Shown: positions 1 to 5,159 of the stretch, in pieces
Numbering within the stretch: the first letter of the stretch is position 1
Layout: every line of letters begins with the position of its first letter
NCBI GenBank assembly: GCA_021775715.1
Contig: JAJFHI010000305.1
Span: 1-5,968, forward strand
Origin: Hyphomicrobiaceae bacterium
GTDB lineage: Bacteria; Pseudomonadota; Alphaproteobacteria; Rhizobiales; Hyphomicrobiaceae
Direction: 5' to 3'
DNA: 5,968 nucleotides
Notes under the pieces: model-generated
Databases searched by the model: none
What the model was told of the DNA's origin: nothing
What the model saw: the letters and a program-made list of their open reading frames with translations, nothing else
Position numbers and translations under genes: made by a program

Positions 1-410
1 ATACCGATGTCCATATCCCCGGTCAGCGCCGCATTGGCGTCTTTCAGATCATCCTCGTTATAAAATTCGTCATCAGCGGGGTCGTCTTCGTCAATGTCAT
101 CTTCAACACGAGATTTGGCTTTCGACGGCGCGGGTTCTGACGTCGGATTAATGCCCGCCAATTCACGCAACTCTTCCTGCGCACGCTCGGCATTTTCTTC
201 CAATTCGTCGCGCAGATCCCACAGCTCATCGGCAATCATGAGCGAGGCCATCAGCATCAAGCGAGCCTCACCCACCTGACCGAATTCTTCTGTTAACAGC
301 GTAACGTGTGTTTCAACGTATGACAGGAGCTCTTCAAGCCGCTGCTCTTCGCCGTCGTTACAGCTCATCCTGTAAGTCCGGCCGTTTATGGCCTTCGAGA
401 CCTGGCCCAT
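1..410 (-). CDS. zapA: Cell division protein ZapA (3' end beyond window)
   Basis: ZapA is a small cytoplasmic protein that binds FtsZ and promotes bundling of Z-ring protofilaments at the division site. Reading leftward from the ATG at 410-408, the frame stays open for 136 codons to the window edge, so the C-terminus is missing. Residues 1-70 have the family layout: an N-terminal FtsZ-binding globular part (MGQVSKAINGRTYRMSC) and the motif GQVGEARLMLMASLMIADEL at about 45-64. A charged helix likely to form a coiled coil follows to about residue 85. From about residue 88 comes a Pro/Ala/Ser linker and then a strongly acidic tail, with 13 Asp/Glu among residues 102-121; it makes this protein longer than a typical ZapA of about 100-130 residues. 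A G-rich stretch (GGTGGGGG) just upstream can act as ribosome-binding site; an in-frame GTG three codons earlier is a less likely start. The gene lies 48 nt behind the coiled-coil gene on the same strand, probably in one transcript. The family call is confident. Confidence 0.9.
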   Translation of the reverse strand, partial: MGQVSKAINGRTYRMSCNDGEEQRLEELLSYVETHVTLLTEEFGQVGEARLMLMASLMIADELWDLRDELEENAERAQEELRELAGINPTSEPAPSKAKSRVEDDIDEDDPADDEFYNEDDLKDANAALTGDMDIG

Positions 411-458
411 GTCCCCCACCCCATCGTCACGACTGCCCGCCCGCAGTTCGGACGCGAA

Positions 459-737
459 TCAGTGTTTGTTGTCCACAATGTTATGAAGTGAGTCCAACAC
501 CCAATCAATCTGATTGACGGCTTGCGCGTGCTTTGATTTCAGCAAATGTATCTCCTCGCGCGTCGCAGCCAGCTCGGATTTGAGGCTTTCGCATTCAGAT
601 TCAGCGATTTTTACCCTCAATTCCAACTGCTTGCTGTCTTTGGTCATCGCATTAGGGACCGCGGCAGAAGGCTTAGCGGCCTTCGAAGCCGGAGACTTTC
701 TCGACACTTTTGCCCTGCTCTGTTCCTGCCCCGCCAT
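459..737 (-). CDS. DUF4164-type small coiled-coil protein next to zapA
   Basis: This is a 92-residue cytoplasmic protein without signal peptide or membrane segment. Residues 1-35 are basic and Lys/Ala/Ser/Pro-rich, probably disordered. Residues 36-78 form one long charged helix with a heptad-like pattern (LELRVKIAESECESLKSELAATREEIHLLKSKHAQAV), followed by a short ending, IDWVLDSLHNIVDNKH. Length, coiled coil and position directly upstream of zapA match the DUF4164 family of Hyphomicrobiales, whose function is not established; a role with ZapA in division is inferred from gene order only. I chose the ATG at 737-735 because GAGGCGGG lies 8-15 nt upstream. A TTG 39 nt further upstream would add 13 residues but has no good ribosome-binding site. 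The frame is intact and ends in TAA. The coding assignment is solid, while the family name rests on shape and context. Confidence 0.75.
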   Translation of the reverse strand: MAGQEQSRAKVSRKSPASKAAKPSAAVPNAMTKDSKQLELRVKIAESECESLKSELAATREEIHLLKSKHAQAVNQIDWVLDSLHNIVDNKH

Positions 738-858
738 CTGAGCACCCGCCTCATGTTTTGACCCCAGAGCCACCAAGCCGCGGCAGCCGTCTGAGGGAAT
801 TCTCGCCTCAATTCTCTAAGTACTTGGAATCAATAAAATAACTTCAATCAAGCACCCC

Positions 859-867
859 TATACTATA
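859..867. promoter_or_regulatory. TATA-rich core, possible -10 region for the DUF4164-zapA transcript
   Basis: TATACTATA gives a -10-like hexamer on both strands: TATACT rightward at 859-864 and TATAGT leftward at 867-862. No good -35 hexamer is found at 16-18 nt in either direction. The site lies about 120 nt upstream of the coiled-coil gene start, so it is a reasonable but unproven -10 element for the leftward operon. Confidence 0.3.
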
Positions 868-1111
868 GCGAAAGCGCAGCGCCGATAACCCCTGCACGAC
901 CACAACAAATGTAACCATAGGTTGATGCTGGCAACAGCGTCAATGATGCGTTCAGCTATCCCAAACCGAAGCCTTCTCAAAGATGACGGTCCGGCCTACC
1001 AGCCGCAATAAAGCTGGCACCAGCAATTCGTCCGGTCAGACAAAAACTAACCACGCAGGAGCAAATGAACAAAGAATGTGGGCGTAGTTGTCGCTTTTAG
1101 CCGCTCGCCGA

Positions 1112-1140
1112 TTGACAGCCAGGGGTGTGCCCAAGTTAAT
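1112..1140 (+). promoter_or_regulatory. Sigma70-like promoter for gap
   Basis: A perfect TTGACA at 1112-1117 is followed after 17 nt by GTTAAT at 1135-1140, which matches four of the six positions of TATAAT, including the last four. Transcription would start near 1147 and give a 5' leader of about 110 nt before gap. This start would lie downstream of the mini-ORF at 1065-1100. The assignment rests on hexamer match and spacing only. Confidence 0.55.
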
Positions 1141-1243
1141 GGCGCCGCGCGGGCACGGTCGCTTCGTCACGTGGTTTGTAAAAGCCATCGTGATCAAGCG
1201 CAAAGGCCACCCGACAGCATTCCCATTAGGCACAGGCGATCTC

Positions 1244-1249
1244 AGGAGG
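1244..1249 (+). promoter_or_regulatory. Shine-Dalgarno site that fixes the gap start
   Basis: AGGAGG, a full match to the anti-Shine-Dalgarno core, lies 8 nt before the ATG at 1258. It settles the choice between this ATG and in-frame upstream starts such as the GTG at 1078, which would add 60 residues unlike any GAPDH N-terminus. Confidence 0.85.
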
Positions 1250-1257
1250 ATACGGCA

Positions 1258-2268
1258 ATGACAGTGAATGTCGCGATTTCAGGCTTTGGGCGCATCGGCA
1301 GGAACATCCTGCGAGCGGCAGCCGAGGCCAAACGCAGCGACATCCGCTTTGTCGCGATCAACGACCTCGGGTCCGCCAAAGACAACGCCCACATGTTTAA
1401 GTACGACAGTGTGCACGGTCGTTTCCCTGGCGAAGTCACTGTATCGGGCGACGAAATTGACGTTGGCCTCGGCAATCCGATCAAGGTTCTTGCCGAGCGT
1501 GATCCGTCAAAACTGCCTTGGGGCGAGCTTGGCATCGACATCGTACTCGAGTGCACAGGCTTTTTCGCCGACAAAGAGAAAGCCTCGGCGCACCTGACGG
1601 CCGGTGCAAAGCGCGTGATTGTTTCAGCTCCTGCCAAAGGTGCTGACCTGACGGTTGTCTACGGCGTCAATGACGACAAACTAACGGCCGATCACAAAGT
1701 TATCTCGAATGCGTCTTGCACTACGAACTGCTTGGCACCTGTTGCCAAGGTCCTGAATGAGCTTTGCGGTATTTCCCAGGGCTTCATGACGACGATCCAC
1801 GCCTACACCAACGACCAGCGAATTCTTGACCAGGCCCACAGCGACATGCGCCGTGCGCGTGCCGCGGGAGTCTCAATGATCCCGACGTCGACGGGTGCTG
1901 CAAAAGCTGTTGGTCTCGTACTTCCAGAGCTTGCTGGAAAAATCGACGGCACGGCGATTCGCGTCCCAACGCCAAACGTCTCGGTTGTTGACCTGAATTT
2001 CATTCCAGGACGCGAGACAACGATTGACGAAATCAACAAAGCGATGGCGACGGCAGCGGCCGGCCCGATGAAGGGTGTGCTCGACTACGTCACTGAGCCA
2101 CTTGTATCCATCGACTTCAATCACTCACCGTTCTCATCAAACTTTGACTCCACTCAAACGCAAATCGTTGATGGCAAGCTCTGCCGCATTTTGACCTGGT
2201 ACGACAACGAATGGGGCTTCTCCAACCGCATGCTCGATACTTCGGTTGCGATGGGCAAGTTGCTTTAG
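1258..2268 (+). CDS. gap: Type I glyceraldehyde-3-phosphate dehydrogenase
   Basis: This cytosolic enzyme interconverts glyceraldehyde 3-phosphate and 1,3-bisphosphoglycerate with NAD(P) and inorganic phosphate, in glycolysis and gluconeogenesis. The 336-residue product has the normal family length. The N-terminal Rossmann domain opens with SGFGRIGRNILRA (residues 8-20) and carries AINDL at 33-37, whose Asp36 corresponds to the Asp that favours NAD. The active-site motif ASCTTNCLAP spans 152-161, with catalytic Cys154, and His181 in TTIHAYTNDQ is the catalytic base. The catalytic domain shows RRARAAG (198-204), PTSTGAAKAVGLVLPEL (209-225), RVPTPNVSVVDL (235-246) and WYDNEWGFSNR near the end (314-324). 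The residues facing the coenzyme ribose, Leu-Pro in strictly NAD-dependent enzymes, are Gln192-Ala193 here, so coenzyme preference is open. The start follows the AGGAGG and the family N-terminus. An intrinsic terminator lies 8 nt after the stop. No pgk follows, which is unusual for this neighbourhood. Confidence 0.97.
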   Translation: MTVNVAISGFGRIGRNILRAAAEAKRSDIRFVAINDLGSAKDNAHMFKYDSVHGRFPGEVTVSGDEIDVGLGNPIKVLAERDPSKLPWGELGIDIVLECTGFFADKEKASAHLTAGAKRVIVSAPAKGADLTVVYGVNDDKLTADHKVISNASCTTNCLAPVAKVLNELCGISQGFMTTIHAYTNDQRILDQAHSDMRRARAAGVSMIPTSTGAAKAVGLVLPELAGKIDGTAIRVPTPNVSVVDLNFIPGRETTIDEINKAMATAAAGPMKGVLDYVTEPLVSIDFNHSPFSSNFDSTQTQIVDGKLCRILTWYDNEWGFSNRMLDTSVAMGKLL

Positions 2269-2276
2269 ATTTTTAG

Positions 2277-2305
2277 AACGCGCGCTATTACCTAGCGCGC
2301 GTTTT
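2277..2305 (+). terminator. Intrinsic terminator or attenuator between gap and fba
   Basis: An 11-bp perfect stem (2277-2287 pairing with 2293-2303) with a GC-rich core and a 5-nt loop (TTACC) is followed by a short T run (2302-2305, then A). It starts 8 nt after the gap stop and ends 52 nt before the fba start. The T tract is short, so partial readthrough into fba is plausible. Confidence 0.85.
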
Positions 2306-2357
2306 ACATTTGGGTCCATCCCGAAGGCCCACCAGGACCACACGAGGAGATCGAACC

Positions 2358-3392
2358 ATGGCCGAAAAACTCGAAGACATTGCCGCTGCTATGGTGGCGC
2401 CAGGCAAGGGCATTCTTGCCGCTGACGAAAGCACCGGGACGATCAAGAAGCGTTTCGACAGCATCAACGTTGATTCCACCGAAGACACGCGACGCGACTA
2501 TCGCGAAATGTTGTTCCGTGCCGACACAGCGATGAAGAACCACATCTCCGGCGTCATCCTGTTCGACGAAACAATTCGCCAGAAGGCCGCCGATGGCACA
2601 CCGCTCGTCAGCATAATAAAAGCCGCCGGCGCCGTTCCTGGCATCAAGGTTGACGCTGGTGCCAAGCGACTTGCTGGCAGTACCAATCAATTGGTGACGG
2701 AAGGCTTGGATGGCCTGCGCGAACGCCTTGCCGAATACCACGATCTCGGCGCGCGTTTCGCGAAGTGGCGGTCTGTGATCACGATTGCCGAGGAAGGCAA
2801 CCTGCCAACCTGGAACTGCATCAAAGCCAACGCTCACGGCCTAGCCCGCTATGCCGCCCTTTGCCAGGAAGCCGGCATTGTTCCGATCGTTGAACCCGAA
2901 GTTTTGATGGATGGCCCACTTGCAGCCCACGACATCGATCGCTGCCATGAGGTTACGAAGTGGGCTCTGCGCACAACGTTCCGCGAATTGGCTGACGCGG
3001 GTGTTCGTCTCGAAGGCATGGTTCTGAAACCAAACATGATCGTTGCCGGCCACAAGTGTGCCAAACAGCCAACTGCCGCCGAAGTCGCCGAGCGCACCGT
3101 CAAATGCCTCAAAAACACCGTGCCATCGTCCGTACCAGGAATTGCCTTCCTGTCAGGCGGTCAGTCGGATGAGTTAGCAACCGAACACCTGTCGTTGATG
3201 AATGCGATGGGCGATCAGCCTTGGTCTCTGACATTCTCGTATGGCCGCGCCTTGCAGGCTGCAGCCTTGAAAGCATGGAGCGGCAAATCCGAAAACGTCG
3301 CCGCCGGACAGCGCGCTTTCTCACACCGTGCGAAGATGAACGGCCTGGCCGCTCTCGGTAAGTGGGACAAGGGCCTGGAGCAGGCTGCGTAA
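2358..3392 (+). CDS. fba: Class I fructose-bisphosphate aldolase
   Basis: This enzyme reversibly cleaves fructose 1,6-bisphosphate into dihydroxyacetone phosphate and glyceraldehyde 3-phosphate through a Schiff base, without metal. The 344-residue product is of the animal/plant-like class I type, somewhat shorter than the about 363 residues of muscle aldolase. Visible motifs are GKGILAADEST (16-26, with Asp23), GIKVDAG (95-101, Lys97), ARFAKWRSV (132-140, Lys136), PIVEPEVLMDG (176-186, Glu179 and Glu181), VLKPNMI with the Schiff-base Lys224, and LSGGQSDE (265-272). All catalytic positions I can place are present. The C-terminus ends in LEQAA, so the terminal Tyr of animal aldolases is absent. 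The start is set by GAGGAG at 2344-2349, 8 nt upstream; an in-frame ATG 16 codons earlier has no such site. The gene follows gap by 89 nt across a terminator hairpin and has no obvious promoter of its own in that spacer. Class I aldolase beside gap is common in Hyphomicrobiales. Confidence 0.97.
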   Translation: MAEKLEDIAAAMVAPGKGILAADESTGTIKKRFDSINVDSTEDTRRDYREMLFRADTAMKNHISGVILFDETIRQKAADGTPLVSIIKAAGAVPGIKVDAGAKRLAGSTNQLVTEGLDGLRERLAEYHDLGARFAKWRSVITIAEEGNLPTWNCIKANAHGLARYAALCQEAGIVPIVEPEVLMDGPLAAHDIDRCHEVTKWALRTTFRELADAGVRLEGMVLKPNMIVAGHKCAKQPTAAEVAERTVKCLKNTVPSSVPGIAFLSGGQSDELATEHLSLMNAMGDQPWSLTFSYGRALQAAALKAWSGKSENVAAGQRAFSHRAKMNGLAALGKWDKGLEQAA

Positions 3393-3436
3393 GTAATACG
3401 TCCCAGTCTGGGTTGAGGAAGCAAACAACAAAGAAA

Positions 3437-3468
3437 CGGCGCGGTGAGAGCTCACCGCGCCGCTTTTT
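3437..3468. terminator. Bidirectional intrinsic terminator between fba and peroxiredoxin
   Basis: An 11-bp perfect GC-rich stem (3437-3447 with 3452-3462) and a 4-nt loop are followed rightward by C and five T (3464-3468). Leftward the stem is followed by TTTCTTTG, so it can also end the convergent peroxiredoxin transcript. It lies 44 nt after the fba stop and 24 nt from the peroxiredoxin stop (measured from 3462). Confidence 0.92.
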
Positions 3469-3486
3469 ATTTGTACGTTGCGTTCG

Positions 3487-4146
3487 TTATTTCGGCTGAG
3501 GCACCACGCGCAGGTATGGCTTCACCGTTTTCCAGCCATCCGGGAATTTCTTTTTGGCGTCTTCATTTGAGACCGACGGTACGATGATGACGTCTTCGCC
3601 GTCTCGCCAGTTGACCGGTGTTGCCACCTGGTGCTCGGCTGTGAGCTGGCAGGACTCCAACAGACGAAGAACTTCATCGAAGTTGCGGCCCGTGCTCATG
3701 GGATAGCTCAAAATCGCCTTGATGATCTTGTCTGGCCCAATGACAAAAACATTGCGTACCGTTGCATTGGTCGCAGCCGTTCGGCCCGCCGAGGAACCAG
3801 CTTCAGTTTCCGGCAACATGTCGTAAAGCTTTGCGACATTCAGGTCATGATCACCAATCATCGGATAGGTGACCTCGTTGCCGCTGACATCCTTGATGTC
3901 TTCAGACCAGCCGCCATGATCGGCAACAGGGTCAACGCTCAAACCAATAATTTTGGTATTGCGCTTTTCAAATTCAGGCTGAAGGCCGGCCATATAGCCG
4001 AGCTCCGTTGTGCAGACGGGCGTGTAATTCTTTGGATGTGAGAATAAAATAACCCAGGAGTCGCCGGCCCATTCGTGGAACTTAATCCGTCCTGTGGTGG
4101 TTTCGGCCTCAAAATCAGGCGCCTTGCTACCAATGCGAAGCGACAT
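3487..4146 (-). CDS. 1-Cys peroxiredoxin (Prx6 family)
   Basis: This thiol peroxidase reduces hydrogen peroxide and organic hydroperoxides in the cytoplasm. The 219-residue product has the usual Prx6 length. The thioredoxin fold starts with GSKAPDFEAETTTG (6-19). The active site is FSHPKNYTPVCTTELG (35-50), with peroxidatic Cys45, Thr42 and His38; the usual Asp-Phe before TPVC is Asn-Tyr here. Further motifs are IIGLSVDP (66-73), YPMIGDHDLNVAKLYDML (94-111), VRNVFVIGPD with the active-site Arg131, and STGRNFDEVLRLLES (151-165). The C-terminal extension VATPVNWRDGEDVIIVPSVS (174-193) is typical of the Prx6 dimerisation domain. The only other cysteine, Cys166, is not at a usual resolving position, so reduction by an outside thiol is expected. 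GGAG 7 nt upstream of the ATG at 4146 supports the start. The gene is convergent with fba and divergent from the ThiE-like gene; an inverted repeat at 4185-4205 lies in its leader or promoter. It is unrelated to the sugar-phosphate genes around it and may be an insertion into that gene order. Confidence 0.94.
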   Translation of the reverse strand: MSLRIGSKAPDFEAETTTGRIKFHEWAGDSWVILFSHPKNYTPVCTTELGYMAGLQPEFEKRNTKIIGLSVDPVADHGGWSEDIKDVSGNEVTYPMIGDHDLNVAKLYDMLPETEAGSSAGRTAATNATVRNVFVIGPDKIIKAILSYPMSTGRNFDEVLRLLESCQLTAEHQVATPVNWRDGEDVIIVPSVSNEDAKKKFPDGWKTVKPYLRVVPQPK

Positions 4147-4184
4147 TCAAATCTCCATAAAAATCTTAAGGTGGATGATAAGTA

Positions 4185-4205
4185 TGCTCTCTACGATCGA
4201 GAGCA
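4185..4205. promoter_or_regulatory. Inverted repeat upstream of the peroxiredoxin gene, possible operator
   Basis: TGCTCTC at 4185-4191 and GAGAGCA at 4199-4205 are perfect 7-bp arms around a 7-nt spacer, centred about 49 nt upstream of the peroxiredoxin start. The arms and the 14-nt arm-to-arm distance look like a dimeric repressor or activator site. It does not match the OxyR ATAG-CTAT spacing. A second, shorter palindrome (CGCAT-N5-ATGCG, 4208-4222) follows directly. The regulator is unknown. Confidence 0.4.
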
Positions 4206-4278
4206 CGCGCATTCAATATGCGTTATTTACTGGCATTCCTGCCCGCTGCAAACTATTTCGGACGAGATAGCCAATCGC

Positions 4279-4305
4279 AACACACGGCTCTTGCACTTTT
4301 GTGTT
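4279..4305. repeat. Short inverted repeat in the prx / thiE-like divergent region
   Basis: AACACA at 4279-4284 and TGTGTT at 4300-4305 form 6-bp arms with a 15-nt spacer, so the half-site centres are 21 nt apart, two helical turns. That geometry would suit a dimeric activator between divergent genes, but six-base arms can arise by chance. Confidence 0.25.
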
Positions 4306-4412
4306 ATCAGGCTGGCTCTCTTCGGATCTGAAAGGCCGCTTTTTCGCCGTTTTCGCCATTAAAAGGCTGAACCTGCCAACGGCGCACAATCGATCGGGAG
4401 GCGGCACAAGCC

Positions 4413-5159
4413 ATGGAGCTCCAAGCCTTGGACACAGACAACTCAGCGCAAAAGACCCTGGATGCGAACGATGTGCAAAACTGTTTGTTGTATCTCACGC
4501 TTGAAGTTGGCGATGCGGACGCCGCCAGCGCTGCCCTCGCAGCAGCGCTATCGGCTGGTCCGGTTGCATCTGTTTTGCTGAAACCAATGGGCGAGGCAAA
4601 GCTCACGCCACCTGAGATAAAGCCGCTGATCGAGGCTTGCGCGGCCAGTGGTGCTGTTGCCCTAATTGCAGACGATACCGCGCTTGCCAAAAACGTCGAT
4701 GCCGATGGCGTCCATATTTCATGGCGCGAGGACGTTGTCACTGCCTACAAACAAGCCCGCGAAACACTCGGGCCCGACGCAGCAATCGGTGGCGACGCCG
4801 GACGATCACGTCACGCCGCCATGCAGCTTGGTGAAACCGGTGCCGATTACGTTGCCTTCGGAATCCCAACGCACGTCAAAGACCGTACAACCGCCGAACA
4901 ACGCCAACATCAATTGATTGCATGGTGGGCTGAAATTTTTGAACCCGCATGCGTGGCCATGAACACAACGGACCCCCTGTCGGTCGGCGCGCTGGTTGAA
5001 GCCGGAGCTGATTTCATCGACGTCTCAATCCCACATGGAACGTCACCAGCTGACGTTCGGGATCTTGTGACGGCTCAGTTCGCAATCCTTGGCAAACACT
5101 CCGCCATCCGCCTCGCCACCTTAACCACAGACCTTGCAGATACGGGGAGCGGCCCATGA
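4413..5159 (+). CDS. Divergent ThiE/TenI-like TIM-barrel protein
   Basis: The 248-residue product resembles thiamine phosphate synthase, which joins the pyrimidine and thiazole moieties of thiamine. It is longer than typical ThiE (about 210) and poor in its motifs. Recognisable parts are VALIADDTALAKNVDADGVHISWRED (82-107), matching the family's strand-Asp-Asp and ADGVH elements, and ETGADYVAFGIPTHVKDR (141-158), matching the gADYigfGp...T.K segment, with Lys156 retained. The pyrimidine-binding REK motif is replaced by VLLKPMGE (54-61), the phosphate-binding Ser region by GGDAGRS (126-132), and the late IGGI glycine loop by VAMNTTDP (181-188). Asp/Ala-rich N-terminal 20 residues have no family counterpart. 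It may be a paralogue that no longer makes thiamine phosphate. GGGAGG 11 nt upstream supports the ATG. Its stop overlaps the start of the Sel1-repeat gene by 4 nt, so the two are probably translated together. Database pipelines often call such proteins thiamine phosphate synthase; I would treat that name with caution. Confidence 0.75.
   Translation: MELQALDTDNSAQKTLDANDVQNCLLYLTLEVGDADAASAALAAALSAGPVASVLLKPMGEAKLTPPEIKPLIEACAASGAVALIADDTALAKNVDADGVHISWREDVVTAYKQARETLGPDAAIGGDAGRSRHAAMQLGETGADYVAFGIPTHVKDRTTAEQRQHQLIAWWAEIFEPACVAMNTTDPLSVGALVEAGADFIDVSIPHGTSPADVRDLVTAQFAILGKHSAIRLATLTTDLADTGSGP

Larger units (their letters stand above)
738..1257. other. 520-nt divergent intergenic region between the DUF4164-type gene and gap
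   Basis: No convincing gene is seen here. The region holds a TATA-rich core near 859-867 in its AT-rich left half (about 810-870), a sigma70-like promoter at 1112-1140, the gap ribosome-binding site, and an 11-codon mini-ORF at 1065-1100. The stretch 890-1060 was read on both strands and shows only short stop-interrupted frames, with no recognisable remnant of the transketolase gene that often sits here in related genomes. The distance is generous for two divergent promoters, so additional regulatory sites are possible, but no clear long palindrome was found. Confidence 0.6.

Noticed and set aside
1012..1025. GCTGG-CA-CCAGC palindrome in the gap upstream region
   Set aside because: The arms are five bases with a two-base centre, common by chance, with no second copy near the promoter.
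890..1060. Possible remnant of transketolase or a small RNA gene
   Set aside because: All frames are broken by stops with no transketolase-like motif, and no strong hairpin plus T run was found to support an RNA gene.
1078..1257. In-frame 60-residue N-terminal extension of GAPDH from a GTG start
   Set aside because: AGGAGG lies 8 nt before the ATG at 1258, the family N-terminus begins there, and the added residues resemble no known domain; a good promoter also lies inside the extension.
2310..2357. In-frame 16-residue extension of aldolase
   Set aside because: GAGGAG sits 8 nt before the ATG at 2358, and the extension is Arg/Thr-rich and unlike class I aldolases.
2304..2837. 177-codon open frame on the minus strand inside fba
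   Set aside because: It lies fully antisense to a well-conserved aldolase, its product is not recognisable, and it is explained by codon bias of the real gene.
3631..4041. 136-codon plus-strand open frame inside the peroxiredoxin gene
   Set aside because: It is a shadow of the peroxiredoxin, which has intact family motifs on the other strand.
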